Positions 33,823 to 46,741 are shown, counted from the first letter of the stretch. The stretch is DNA of 64,000 nucleotides from Larix kaempferi (GCA_027924585.1 BSBM01000865.1:1860001-1924000), one strand, 5' to 3'. The notes: generated by a model not told the origin, from the letters alone. Program-made: numbers and translations.

Positions 33823-34595
33823 CATCTTGACATAACAGGAAGGAGGATTGGTAAACAAATAAAAGAGGAAGGAGGATTGGTAAATAATTAGATGGTTCAA
33901 GAATATTATTTTAAGAAGTGAGTATAAAGTTAAACTACTCATGTTAGGTGTAATATTATTAGGAATATTATGTAAATTGTTGAATGAGTTTGAGTGTGAA
34001 TTGGAGGAAGCAAAGAAACTTTTAAAAACTTGGATGAAGAAGGAGGATCAAATATACAATATCAATATTTTCATCATTTTTTATATGAAATATGTTTTAT
34101 AAAAACTATTGTTTTTATGGAAGTCATCATTAATTGATTAACAAAAATAAGGAAGGACGTGTAGATGCATGTATATTTCAATGATATAGGTTTGGATTTA
34201 TTTGGTTATATTGGAAACCCAAATGGATTTAGGGTTCAAATGAGATCTTTGAGCAAATGGATTTGTATTACTTTGCCTAGAAATAATATGCATTGAGAAT
34301 TTGTAAGCTCGAAGAATTCCATATACAATCAACTATCAAAGTAAAGTTAGAGGACAATGGTAATGATGTCAAGAGGGCCACTAGTGATGTTGAAAACTAA
34401 AATATCAAAATGCCAATGTCCCCCACTGGCAACAAAGAAAAAGAAAGGAAAATAGCCTTACACACTTCGCTAGTCTTATTATAAAGTTGTAGTCTTATTA
34501 TAAAGCACTGAAAATGTTATTGCAACACAAGCTAAGTCTAAAAACTTCATGGAGTTCCCACAAACTTTATAGTAGTGTTTTGGGCAATGCTTAAG

Positions 34596-34673
34596 ATGAG
34601 TTAAGAAACAAGAAACAATAAAAGGAAGAATAAAATGAGTTAAGAAACAAGAAACTATAAAAGGAAATCTGTC
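34596..34673. repeat. Two-copy tandem duplication, period 39 bp
   Basis: ATGAGTTAAGAAACAAGAAA ... ATAAAAGGAA is repeated at 34596 and 34635. Confidence 0.75.
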
Positions 34674-36371
34674 TCTATGAAATATATGGATCCAAAAAAA
34701 TTGTGAAAAATAAAAATTAGTAATAGTATTGTAACACTTTATTAAAACAACGTTTTACATCTTTTAACATATATATTTTATATTATTTTAAACTTTTTTA
34801 TTTTTTTACCTATCGATAATCTAAATAATATTTTTTTATAAAAATACGTTAATAAGTAAACCAACTAAATCATTTTGGGTTTTGTATGAAGCTAAATCCG
34901 TTACTATAATTAAAGATACATCATCCTCCACTTGTAATTACTAGGAACAATCTCGACCCTCGATCATTTATAATGATATTTGTATATTACAACTTTGTTA
35001 TAAGATAGAAAAGGAAATTGAATTTTTCTGAAATATTTAAATTCATTTATGATATGGGTAAAACTTGAATTTCATTAAATTGTTCATTGATATATTTGAA
35101 AGTGAAATAAACAGAGGAAATCAATTAAATTGAACGTCGATAATCGAGAGTGATTATTAATCTTCTATAAAAAAAAAAGGAACATTAAGTTGAATTCGCT
35201 TAAAGCACAAAGGTATGTAATGCAAAACTAAAGGAGTAGGAGATGACTTACATGCCAATCTTTAGAAGATCTTTCAGTTAATAGCCAAAAAGCTTCAGAT
35301 ATATTTTTATCATTATAATTTGACTACGTTTTCGAATATAATTTGTTTATACCTAAATATTTAGTGTTCTTGGAGTTTGAGATGTGCAGAGTACATTGAA
35401 CTTTCACGAGTTAGAGTCAGTTATATATATATAAAATTGGGTATATATAACATTGTAAATTATATATGAATATTTGTTATATATTTAATTGTGTATATAT
35501 AACATTGTAAAGTTTAGAATGATATTTAGTTTTATATATTGAATTAAGATTAAAATATTAATTAAAAGTATTTAATTTTAATTTTTTAAGTTTTAATCAC
35601 TAGATACGTAAGTCAATATTATTTTGATTTTAGAATATAATTTAAAATTTATTGTGATATAAATGAAGTGCATCAAGATTCAAGTGTTCATTGGGGTTTA
35701 GAAGTGTTCATTTGGGAATTCACTCTTGTGTGGGCGATAAAGTAAAACAAACGGATAGTGGACTTTAGTCGTTGAAACTTGAAGAGGTTGTTGTGGTTGA
35801 TGCCTTTTTAGTAGGATCAAAACCACAGCATGAAATTGATTGATTGATAGTGATAGAGCTTAATTAGGTCAAGGCTATGATCACGGAGGTTAGTGGTACT
35901 TTTATTTTAGTTGTGACTTATATAAGGAATTAAAGTGTAAATAAGTTTAAAAAGAGAGAAAAGGAGAGATTAAACATTATTTTATCAAGAATTTTAAAAA
36001 TGTAAAATATTAATGTAATTTTAATTTACACTTGTTTTCATTTATAGTTTGCATTTATATCTTTATTTTACGTGTAGTGTGTTTTGAACACTTAAAAAAT
36101 GTGTTTTCATTTTGTAATAAAATAAATATTATTTTTTAAATAAAAAATCATGTTTTTAGATTTAAAACAATTATATCAATAATGGTAGAAGTCTACCATT
36201 TATTATTATATCAAATATTGAAATTTTATGTGCAGATAATGATGTTACCGATGTGACTGAAAATCATACATTTTGTATTAACAAAATCCAATCAAAACTA
36301 TTTCGTCCTGTGGGAAAATGCAGGCTTACGTCAGGGATGCCGTCAGTGTCTCTAAGTCTCTATTGTGATTT

Positions 36372-36439
36372 CTAAGTAAATAAATAACACATACATAGTT
36401 TGGGATTACTAAGTAAATAAATAACACATACATAGTTTG
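36372..36439. repeat. Two-copy tandem duplication, period 37 bp
   Basis: CTAAGTAAATAAATAACACA ... TACATAGTTTG is repeated at 36372 and 36409, just downstream of the P450 gene. Confidence 0.78.
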
Positions 36440-36610
36440 CTTATATCAATTGATCAAAATCAGCCCTCGATCGGATTCTGCTAAACTCCAATAAAGAGGC
36501 TGAAGCGTTATTATTATTTTACAATGCCGGGTTAATTATGTAAAGTAAACACAATCGTAACAGCATTGATTTTTGTATATTTTATAGCTTAGTATAGTTG
36601 GTCTCGACAA

Positions 36611-39369
36611 TTACAAGCGTTCAAAAATTATAGGCACCCCATGCTTGGGTTTGAGCGTGAGCACGCAGACAGGAGCATGCCGATAGTTAGGAGAGAGGCT
36701 GAATTTGAAGCGGGAAAGGATCATGGCCATCACCACCTTGGCTTCCATTATAGCGAAGCTCTGTCCGACGCACACCCGGGGTCCCGAGGAGAAGGGTAAG
36801 AATCCCATCTGATGCTTACACGCCTTCTGCACGCCCTCCGCAAACCGCTGTGGTTTGAATTCGTTGGCGTCTTCTCCCCACAATTCCTTGCTGTGATGGA
36901 TGGCCAACACCGGAATCCACACAGATATGCCCTTCGGTAACTCCAGATCGCCCACCTTCACGTTCTCGAATGCCTGTCTTGGCAGCAACGATGCCGGAGT
37001 GTACAGTCTCAGTGACTCGGTCAGTACCATTCCTAACTGCATGGATGCAATAATTCAAACCATTAGAGATTACTATACATTTTCTCAGAAAAATACATTA
37101 ACCTAGCATTAAATCTAATGTTAAAATGTCCTGCTAATGTGATTCTGATAACAAATTGGAATTTTTGCAAGACTTCCGAAACCTCTTGCTCTAGATCTAT
37201 GTGGTGGATTAGATTATAATCTGGTTAGGACTGTGAATCTTACGATTTTGAGTTTGGCGAGATGAGCGATAGATGGGGTGTTTCCCTGGCAAACTTCCAG
37301 AACTTCGGCTCGGGCTTTGTGTTGCCATTCGGGACTGGAGGCCAGCAGCATCATCGTCCATGTCATCAGAAGGGCGGTCGTCTCGTGGCCGGTGAAGAAA
37401 AACGTCTTGCACTCGTCCATTAATTGTTGGTTGGTTAACTTCGTGCAGGAGGAGGAGGCAGAGATGCTTCTCTCCATTTCGCCCAGCATGAGCCCCAGCA
37501 GGTCGTTTCCGTAGGAGACGCTGCGCCCCACGTTGGCCCAGTCTCGCCTCGCTTGAATGATTTCCAGCAGCACATTCTCTACTTGCTTCTTTCTCTCCTT
37601 TTTCTCTCTGTTAAATTTCGTAGGAAGAAAACTGCATTGCATCAAAGCCAAAGGTAGTTAAAACGATAAAGGAAATTCCGATCACAATTCATAAAATTCC
37701 GATGAAAATCTCTTCGGACTAAAGAACGTTAAAAGTGCACGGCACCGCACAAGGGTGTTAATTATTTTTATATCGGATCACAATGACATTAATGGTTGAC
37801 TCTGTGAATGCATGGATCTTGCTAAAAAAACATTAGCTCGTGGAGTGGGACTTGACTCTTCGACTTTGGCAACTTGCGTTGCGGACCCTCTCTTTACTAT
37901 TTATAGATTCCGGCAGGGGATCATTATCTTCGATGAAGACAAGAGAGCGGACAATGACACGTTATTTTAATTTATTTAACGCAAAGGCCGCAAACAAACA
38001 TACCGATTGCCCGGAAGCCATGAATATCTTCCTGACTCTGAAGAAAGCTGCTGCAACGATTTAAGGGATTCAAAAATTCTTTTGCCCTTTTCATAACTGC
38101 TACCGAATTCGGTACGTGCGATGATATCTGCCGCAAGCCGGCTCAAATGCTCGCTCACTTCGATCTCTGAAGGTTCGCTGCCCTTTCTAAGAATTTCATC
38201 AAAATGGTCGAGCATTTGTGCAGCGCAATCTACCATATATTTCACATGTCCCTGCAGTGTGCACAGATCAATTGACGGTAATAAAAGTTAAAACTTAATT
38301 ACGCACAGGCATTAGAGCAAACATTCATTGAACAGTGTTAAATATGCCAGGAGTGTGTGTATCACCTTGAGTTTATCTGTGCAGAAAGCTGGGGATACGA
38401 TGCGGCGCTGGTGAGCCCATTCCTTTCCGTTGGCCATTAGCAGTCCTTTCCCAATGAAGTCCTTGCTTCCATTTTGCTGTAAATGAGACTTTCCATAGCT
38501 GTAGCTATGCTTGGACGATAGTATTTCCTTTATCAGTTCTGGCTGGAATACCGCCAGTCTTGCCTCGACGCCCCACCACAGTATGAATTGATTCCCTTCA
38601 GGAATTCCACATATTCAATCATTGACACGAATACAATTAATAGCGGCCACATGATCTAACTAACCCTTTTCAACTGAGATCGTAACTATTAACAACAGAT
38701 AAAATTCTCAATGAATACAACGAACAAGTAATGAGGATTGATCTAACTCGTGCAATCCCATGTATTTATCAAAATTAGATCATATTGCACAAAATTCAAC
38801 CCAAAAAAAAGCAGTAAGGAAAAGTCGATGGAAGGAATGCGAAATAAACTAATTCTCGATTAGAAAATCTGAAAAACTACGAGCTGCCGACCTAAAATCC
38901 ATGATTTGCAAGTCCCAAACAGTTTACGTAAATTAAAGCACTAATTAACCCAGACAATCCCAAAAAGCCCACGAAAATTAACAGAGCAGATAATGTGGAT
39001 CATGGAATCTAAACATTGTTCCATGACGATCATGAGATGAAACTTACCATAAATTCTGGAATATTTAGTATAATGCGGCAAAATCCTGTCGACAATGTCG
39101 TGGCTCAAGCATTCCATATCGTTGGTAACCTCCTTTTTACGAAGGTTGGCAATGGCGATAAGATTGCCAACCATAAAACTGGGAGGAGGCCCCTTCACTC
39201 CTTGTCTTTCCATAGATCTTCTTATCCGACGAGGCTCCCAGACATAGACTTTGAAAAAGTCGGATACAGCCCAAACAATGATTAAAAACACCATTAGAAC
39301 AGATGCTTGTATAATAACAATGAAAACCCATCTAGTGTTATCTGATCCAGACAGATTGCAGGATCCCAT
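36611..39369 (-). CDS. Cytochrome P450, CYP72 clan, CYP735/CYP709-like
   Basis: Haem monooxygenase anchored in the ER. Exons I derive on the minus strand: 39369-39048, 38595-38366, 38251-38004, 37631-37244 and 37036-36611. All have GT-AG borders and phases fit, giving 1,614 bp (537 residues). Visible: an N-terminal membrane segment (VFIVIIQASVLMVFLIIVWA), a Pro-rich hinge (GPPPSF), I-helix TGHETT, K-helix ESLR, FKPQRF, and haem loop FSSGPRVCVGQ with its Cys ligand. Family resemblance is to CYP735A/CYP709 (HDIVDRILPHY, SRTEF-like ARTEFGSSYEKGK, SYGNDLLG, AIHHSKELWGEDANEF). CYP735A enzymes hydroxylate cytokinins; whether this one does is unproven. The I-helix motif starts with Thr where Ala/Gly is usual. 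An upstream ATG at 39459 is too close to the TATA box, so 39369 is preferred. No stops or frameshifts. Confidence 0.88.
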
Positions 39370-39496
39370 TGCAAAAGAGATGAGAGGATCAAGAAAACAG
39401 CTCGAGCACAAGGGGCTTCGGTTTCTATAACAATTACAGTAGTACAGAACTGAGGCCACTATCTCAACTGATACATGAGAGGATCAAGCCCAAGCC

Positions 39497-39504
39497 TATT
39501 TATA
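39497..39504 (-). promoter_or_regulatory. TATA box of the P450 gene
   Basis: TATAAATA on the minus strand (from 39504 down), 128 bp before the chosen ATG. It predicts a transcript start near 39470 and a 5' leader of about 100 bases, which argues against the in-frame ATG at 39459. Confidence 0.7.
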
Positions 39505-39612
39505 GACATTGGGAAGGGTAGGACACACTGTAGTATACGGGTACATGTAGCTTTCGATTGGAGTAGTATCCTCCCATGCAACTACTGCTTTCACAATGCC
39601 CCACACACGCAG

Positions 39613-39740
39613 TGCAAATGACATTGGCCTAACACCAAACCAAGCCATAATTCAGCGGTCTCAATTAACCCACGTATGCAAATGACACTGGGCTAACCCC
39701 AAAACAAGCCATAATTCAGCGGTCTCAATTAACCCACGTA
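39613..39740. repeat. 64-bp tandem duplication in the P450 promoter
   Basis: TGCAAATGACA ... CAGCGGTCTCAATTAACCCACGTA occurs twice (39613-39676 and 39677-39740) with about four differences, some 110-240 bp upstream of the TATA box. Each unit carries a CACGTA element with the ACGT core recognised by bZIP/bHLH factors in plants. Confidence 0.8.
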
Positions 39741-40735
39741 TGGACCCGATGATTTCGTTCAGAAACATCAATCAAAATGGTTCGTCCTTTCATCAATGCA
39801 ATACCGCACAATAGAATAGAATACCGTTATCATTTAAAATAATCCCTTCCAAGGTAAGCGGTGCAAACTTCGACGTCATGGATATACCCGGGGAGGGATA
39901 CCAAATACTAGGGAATCGGGATATGATAAATTCCCCATCATAGCCACATTCGGAGGGACAAAAGCTTTTTCCGTGGGTCCCCCGCCGTCCCGATTCCTGA
40001 ATAGCAATTTCCAACGCTTAATTCTTAATTCAGCGGGCCGACCAAAGTGTCGATGCAATCACTGACGAACTCAATTGGCCACTGATTGACCTCAACCTGA
40101 ACCGCCTTGACAGCAAACTGCCCCGGATCATAATTTATAAAAACATGTTGCCATCTCTCCCTTTCTATAACACCTTGAATGGGGTCCAGACTCCATTAAA
40201 TTCACTGCAATCTGTACCGTTTTATTTAGGATGAAATTCTGCCCTTTCTTGGCATATTTTAAAAAAGTGTAGAGAATGGCGGAGCCCGTGGTTTTGACGT
40301 CATAGACTTGAGCAGCAAATGGCGGACAGTGGGTTTGTAAATGGCGGACAGTGGGTTTGTGATAAATCCCTGTCAGAGGCAGTCCCACAACGACATTTAT
40401 TGTTTCCGAACAGTGTGCAGCGCTGCTCTTCTATTGTGTGCACATGCATATCTGCCCTCTGCAAACATTCGCTCCTTCCCTAACCCTATTCTTCTCTCCG
40501 CTGCGAAACCCTTGAGAATATAGCAGCCGGATAACATTCCAGAAATGTAGGGACAACACAGACAATTAGTTTCAGTCTGAAACCATATGCTTTGCGGAGA
40601 GAATTTCCCAGCGCTTGCTGGATCCTTTTCTGGCGGCCCGGTGCATCTGTCCACTGTTTGCGGAGTGCTGGTTGTAGTGGTTGGGCCATGAGTCCAGCGG
40701 TGACCAATCACTGCTTCCCGCGTAGGATAAAAGAC
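39741..40735. other. GC-richer upstream region of the P450, no gene recognised
   Basis: About 1 kb distinctly richer in G and C than the surroundings. Frames on the minus strand (40128-40388, 40397-40741) show no family I know. It could be distal promoter or an exon of an unrecognised gene. It contains a 22-bp tandem duplication, AATGGCGGACAGTGGGTTTG (about 40317-40360). Confidence 0.45.
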
Positions 40736-40952
40736 AACCAAAACGCTCCAGTTTTTTTGGGTGATTTTGGGATAAAAATTGGTTAAAATTTTTGTTGAAA
40801 ATTAAATTTTTGTAATTGGGATTTTTTGATTCAGATTAATTGTCCAATTTTAAAATTATCAAAATCACCAAAATTACAATCTAAACACTCTAAAAAAATT
40901 ACTATTTTGATAAAAATTATTCTACCGGAATCCGGATGGGAGCGTTTTGGTT
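40736..40952. mobile_element. Foldback or MITE-like inverted-repeat element, 217 bp
   Basis: Perfect 14-bp inverted repeats AACCAAAACGCTCC (40736-40749) and GGAGCGTTTTGGTT (40939-40952) enclose AT-rich DNA that is itself partly self-complementary (TGGGTGATTTTG versus CAAAATCACCAAA). No coding capacity. The target duplication is unclear, so the superfamily is not assigned. Confidence 0.6.
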
Positions 40953-41400
40953 ACCCCTTATACAACTCCCATGTTTCCCACCGTTGAATTGTGTCCGATT
41001 TGCAAATTCGCTGCACATTTGCACATTTGGCTTGGCTTGGCGTGTGCCAAATTTGTGTAATTTGGTGAACATAATTTTAATTTAATTTGTGTTATTATTA
41101 AAATAACAGATTCAAAAGATGTTTTGGCCTTTCAGAGCGAAGAAAGACATGATTTATGTTCGTTCTCTTGTTGTTGGGAAGCGCTCAATGCTTCTCGGAA
41201 ATGTGACCTCTTTAATCACACCAACTTTTACTCAAATGTATTTGATAAATTTAATGTTTTAATGTAGAATCTTTTATATTTTATTGGGAAAAAATAAACT
41301 CAAAAAAATGGTTCACTTATTAATATATTATGGTTCACTTATTAATATATTAGTTAAATACTCTTTGTTATTGTTAATTAGATTTTGAATCTACACTTTG

Positions 41401-41612
41401 TTGTGGCTAGTAATGTGACCCAAGTAGAGTACCTCCGAAGCCCAAAAAGCACATCTATAATGTTTAAGAAACACTTATAGTTTTAAAGGAGTTGCAAAGC
41501 TGTTGTGGCTAATAATGTGACCCAAGTAGACCCAAGTAGAGTACCTCCGAAGCCCCAAAAGCACATTTATAATGTTTAAGAAACACTTCTAGTTTTAAAG
41601 GAGTTGCAAAGT
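41401..41612. repeat. Two-copy tandem duplication, period 102 bp, with a nested 10-bp duplication
   Basis: TTGTGGCTA ... GTACCTCCGAAGCCC ... GTTTTAAAGGAGTTGCAAAG at 41401 and 41503. The second copy has an additional CCCAAGTAGA repeated in tandem (about 41521-41540). Confidence 0.8.
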
Positions 41613-42447
41613 TGTATCCACATGCTTTACCTGGGCATCCAATTTTTGTTGTAAACCATGAAATCAATAAAGAAGATAAACACAAATTCACTAAAGAAAT
41701 ATCATCATAGAAGACAAACACAAAATCATTAAATCACTAAATAATGGCTTAAAACCTTGTTCGTGAGCTTGTAGTTGGGCATTGAAAAGTCCAAATGGTA
41801 TTACTAATTACTCGTAACGAGCTTCATGATCTTCTATATAATCATTTTATATAGACGATAAAGGTGATTTAAAAACTTTATTTTGTAGGGAGGATGAGAT
41901 GTATATGAATATGAATAAAATAAAGATAGTAAGTTTTACTAAAAAAATTCAATAATATACTAGCATGACTACTTAATTTGTTGCTACAAGTTAAGTGTTA
42001 CATAAACAAGTTATTTATTACTTGTTCTTCATGTTTAGTTGTAATTACTTGTTGTTCCCCAAATTCTAAGATATAAACACTTATTGGTATTAAAATATCA
42101 ATTATTGAAATAATTTAAAGATTTAATTTACAAGTTAAGATGGTGGGGTTTTTGTATAAGGAAAACTTTACATTGATAATGGAAAAACATTAAATAAATG
42201 CATGACAATATTTATGCTCCTTTCAAGTATTTATAAAAAAATATTTATAACAAACTATTTAAAAGAAGGTGTTTAAATAATCGACTATTTGGCATGGACG
42301 GGTCATTAATCAAGATTTTTTTTAAAATGAAAAATGAAAAAATGTTTAAAAATCATTTACAAAAAATTTTGAAGAAAAGAAAAAATGACAATAAAAAAAT
42401 TATATAAACAATTTCAATGTACAAGATGTAAAATTACTTGAAAAAAA

Positions 42448-42618
42448 TATATAATAAAACAATTAAATATTAGTTTACTCAAGCTAAAATGTGAAACCAA
42501 GAGATAGAAACAATTAAAAAAAACATAAAAATATATAATAAAACAACTAAATATTAGTTCACCTAAGCTAAGATGTAAAACAAAGAGATAAAAACAATTA
42601 AAAAAACCATAAAAATAT
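42448..42618. repeat. Two-copy tandem duplication, period 84 bp
   Basis: TATATAATAAAACAA ... AAGCTAA ... CATAAAAATAT is repeated with several substitutions. Confidence 0.7.
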
Positions 42619-45600
42619 TGTAAAAAACCAAAATTGAAATTAAGTAGCATTTCCATTTTAAAAATAAAAGATTAAAATTGAATAGCATTTTTTTCAATTA
42701 TCATATACAACATTCTTTTTCAAATAAAAGAAAAACTTAAATTTTAAAAAATTAAAATTTAATATTTCAATAATATCTAAAAAAAAATACATTAAATTGA
42801 AAATAAACCTAATTCTTGATTTAAAGCTTACCACTAGTAACATTAATCATCACAATTTTACTCATTTTCAAAAAATAGTCCATAATATTTAAACTTTAAT
42901 ATCCCTTTGTTATCTTAAACCATTTATTTAATTATCATGTAGATAAAAAGGTTGGAGTGGTTTGAAATGATTTTCATAAGAAGTTTTAGATTTATAGTTT
43001 AAGAAATATTTTAATGAAGTAAAGAGTGGGTTGGCTTTGTCGGCCTTTAATAATAAATGTTTTTTCTTTTAAATAAAATAAGTTTTTATGTACGGCCCAT
43101 TAGGTTGACTCTAAGTTTTATTCATATGGGTATCATCAAATTTAGTAGATATTAGGTACACGGAGTGCATTGATTAATTAAACCTTAAATGTCAGAACCA
43201 AGATGCCAAATAAAGGGATTCGACCAAACACTTAAAATTAAGTATATGTTTGCTTTTATATCATGTGGACCTTAAACATACACAATGATGCAAAATATTC
43301 GCCACGTCCTTTGTTGTAAATTAAATTAATAGTCTAATAATAATTTAATAGAGCGTAAAGCTATGATGGAGATATATACCTAAACAAAGGATACTTTATG
43401 GAATGACAAGATTGTTATTATAATTAAGTTCATTCTACTTATCATGATAGTAAAGTATACTCACTTTTATCCAATATTAACACACGCTATCTTATTATTA
43501 TAATTGAAAATAGTATTTAAAGTTTATAATTATAATCATTTAAATAAGTTTGGAGTTATTAACTTATTTTTATGTTCAAGTAAGAAAAACTTTTAATCAA
43601 TGAAAAATACCTTTACGTCTTATTTTAAGGTAAAGAAGGTGAATTAAATAATATTTAAAAAAATCAGTGTTTTGGTACTTTCTTACTTTAAGCTTATACA
43701 TAAAACTAATCGGTGATCATAGTTTCGCCTTTTAAAGGATATCTTTAACAACTTTACAAAATTCAACTTATCACTATAAATGTGTATATATATATAATTT
43801 TAAAGTTTAAAAACATAAGCACTCACTAGATGATGTGGGTACTAACCTTCGGCTTGCGTGCATACTTTCTTTAATATATGATATTAAGGTGTATTTGTAT
43901 TATATATGTACGTAGCATTGAACTTATGCTTCGTCATACTTTTTTTAATATACGATATTAAGGTGTATTTATGTTTTCATAACACATAGATTATGTTTTA
44001 AAAGGTTTGTGTAATATTTATAGTTAGCACATAATTTTTCTTAGGAGACTTACATGATGTCATTTTTTAGATTATTTTATAAGTGGATTATGTGTGGAAA
44101 GATGTTTTTTATTATGAGGTTATTATGAAAAAAAAAAGTGTAATTTTTTATAATGAGTTTGTATGGAATATTTTAATAAAATTATAAAATATTAAGTAAA
44201 TACAAATTTTACAATATCAGTTTTAAAGTTCAAAATCAAAGAAAATATATATTTGATTTAATTAAAATTTAAAAAATTAATCAAATTTCAAGATAATTGT
44301 TGTTATGTTATATGAGAGGTGAGCTATTATTAAATAGATTTATATATTAAACTAATATATATTTATCTTTATTTGAATTTGGATTTACATATTAAACTAT
44401 TATATATTCATTTTTACTCCAATTTTATTAAGTAGCAAATGTTATTAAATCTCTTGAAATATAAACTTGTTTAAGATACAAAATTTGAAAAAAAATTACA
44501 ACTTATCCAAAATTAGTTATTAAATTTTTAAAATTATATCTCCTATTATATATTGAGGTTTATTATGTCTCCAAAAAGATCATATATGTATCGGGAAGAA
44601 CCTATTATTTTACACACAGAGCCTATAAATAGGTAAATAGGTGCATGCTGACTTGGTTAATATTAAAAAACTTACATACTAGAAATTTGAAATTTTTAGA
44701 TCACTCTTTATAATAACTTGATTTATTCATTAATAAGATTTACCAATATAAATACAAATACAAGATTTACCAATATAAATACAAATACAGTACACGTTTA
44801 GATGAGAGTAGTTATTAAAATGTTGTTAAATTTTATTTTATATTATATAATTGACTTCTCATAAGACAACTATTTCGACATGGTTATAAGCAAAGCATCG
44901 TCATTCGACATGTAACTCACTCATATAATATGACAATTTAACCTGCCGTCTTAACCCTATTGTATATTATAATTTTATAAGACTTATGTACAACTTGAAT
45001 GGATTTCTAAAGGTAAAGATATTTGCATTCCCCAAAGACAAAGATGAAATGGATTGCTTTAGAATATAAGCATGTGTCAACATTATATATATTAAAAAAC
45101 CTAAAGCTTTAATATTAGATAATTAGTTCAAACTCTTATCACACTATAAGACAAAGACGGATGATTGTAGCAAAGTTTGCATATTTCTTTTGTCTCGAGG
45201 TTTGTATATTCATTTGTATTACGGAGTTGATAGTTTTTTTTTTATGGTGGAAACAACACATAGATATGAAGTTTTAATATGATCAATATGTCTATATAAT
45301 TTATTTATTTTAATTTGCAAAATATTTTTATTTTTATAAAAAATATTTACAAATAAATAGTTGAAAAGTGTAGATAATGGATTTTAAGTTTTTTAGAGTA
45401 AAAATAATATCAGAATGCACTCATATCTAAGGATTTGACATCCTTGATTAATAATATTATTTTTGTAAATAACTAATGATGTATATCATCTTTTTATAAA
45501 GAAACATATGCCGATGATGAACTTATGCCTTGGTCAAACGTAAACTTATGCATGATCTTCCAAAGCACAAAACATGTTGAAATTCGCAAACAATGCCAAA

Positions 45601-45671
45601 GTCCAACAAAAGAGTCCCGCGCTAGATATATATTATCTTCAAACAATGTAGCTTGCTAATGAATCTTTCTT

Positions 45672-46239
45672 TCAAAAAAACATGAAAACATGAATGCGAG
45701 TTCTAAACAAATTTCCAACTACTTTAGACAAAATGATAATCCCAAAAAATATGTTTGATAATATATGGCCTTTAACACAACATAGACCATCTAAGAGACC
45801 AATCTTATCCATCTTGGCTTTAAATGGGATACCTTGATAAATAATCAACCAAGAAGAAACATGTCGCTTGTAGGAAAGTTGCACCAACCAAACATTATGA
45901 AGGCAATGAACCCAACAGTCCTCCAAGTCCATCGAATCCCATGTTGTGTTAAGAACTAGTGAGAGTACATGACACTAATGAAGCACTAAATATAGATGGA
46001 AAGAATCGCGTTGATGTAGTGGTACCTACCAAAAATCCTCCACAAATCCCTCCAAAATTTCCTAGGCGTACCAATGTTAATATTGAGCAACTTAAAATCT
46101 GGAATGAGTTCACTCGACTCCATGATTGAAATATGATAAGATGCATTGATCCCAAACTCTTGGGCAAGAGGTCACCATCCCTTCCAAGAACAAGTACTAT
46201 GATCCCACAAGTCATTACAACAATAGATACCTTTCTCAC
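45672..46239 (-). pseudogene. Antisense LINE ORF2 C-terminal (zf-RVT-like) fragment
   Basis: Read on the minus strand, shifting frames give pieces resembling the zinc-binding region after reverse transcriptase of plant LINEs: EKGIYCCNDLWDHS and KFWRDLWRILVGTT (about 46215-46020), then LSYKRHVSSWLIIYQGIPFK followed by AKMDKIGLLDGLCCV (about 45875-45770). The arrangement (W-x-x-I-x-x-G-I-P-x-K, then D-G-x-C) is what I rely on. It has stops and frameshifts, no RT domain, and no ends could be defined. Function lost. It could instead belong to a related retroelement. Confidence 0.5.
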
Positions 46240-46350
46240 TCAACCTACACACCTAAAAACATGGCATCTCTACCACACACTCCCCTAGATATGCTAGCTC
46301 TAGATTGATCGACACACCAGATCCAACCCTACCCAACTACCATACCATTG

Positions 46351-46739
46351 TGTTAGGGTCCTACCCTAACTCCCCTACTTTATCAATGTACATGGCCATA
46401 AGGCCCATTAGATAGTTATTGGGTAATTATTTAATGAAAAATTTCCCTCTTTATTGAATAAAATCCCCTAGGTGGTTGACCCTCATTAATAGCATGACCA
46501 AAAGTATTTAGGTTTTGTTTATTAAAGATATATATAGAGTAGTAAACTATGTAATGTTTTGTCAAGAATTGTTATTGAATTTGGATTTTTTCTCTTGGAG
46601 GTTGCACCCTTGAAGAGGCAAGTGAACATAGCTCTCTATTTTGAATATATTTCATACAAGGGTTTTTTTTTCGGTTCTATTTATTCTTTCTTGTGTTTTT
46701 CTGTGTTTTCTCTGAATTTTTGGGTTTAAGTATATTACA
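46351..46739 (+). repeat. Left LTR of a Ty1/copia element
   Basis: Starts TGTTAGGGTCC, ends TATATTACA, and is followed two bases later by a perfect copia primer site. It contains a TATATATAGAG box near 46529. No matching right LTR was found before 50213, so the element is incomplete. Confidence 0.78.
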
Positions 46740-46741
46740 AG

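Larger units (their letters stand above)
32244..36610. other. AT-rich intergenic DNA with many short duplications
   Basis: No gene. The region holds a diverged tandem pair of roughly 300-bp units (about 32560-33290, sharing GCATGGCT, AACAAGAATAATGAATGAAA and CTATTTATGTAGAAAGAATG), the several short two-copy repeats listed separately, and TA-rich runs near 35400-35510. Confidence 0.6.
40953..45671. other. AT-rich intergenic DNA, no gene
   Basis: About 4.7 kb of strongly AT-rich sequence with no supported gene. It contains the two tandem duplications listed separately and a diverged repeat around 43840-43985 (CATACTTT...TTTAATATA(T/C)GATATTAAGGTGTATTT twice). Confidence 0.6.

Noticed and set aside
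36816-37514. Other frames overlapping the P450 exons
   Set aside because: Shadows of the real exons in other frames; the spliced P450 explains the region fully.
39369-39459. Upstream in-frame ATG giving a 30-residue longer P450
   Set aside because: It would lie only about 10 bases after the predicted transcript start. The added residues are Cys/Arg-rich and unlike a P450 N-terminus, whereas the membrane segment starts properly from 39369.
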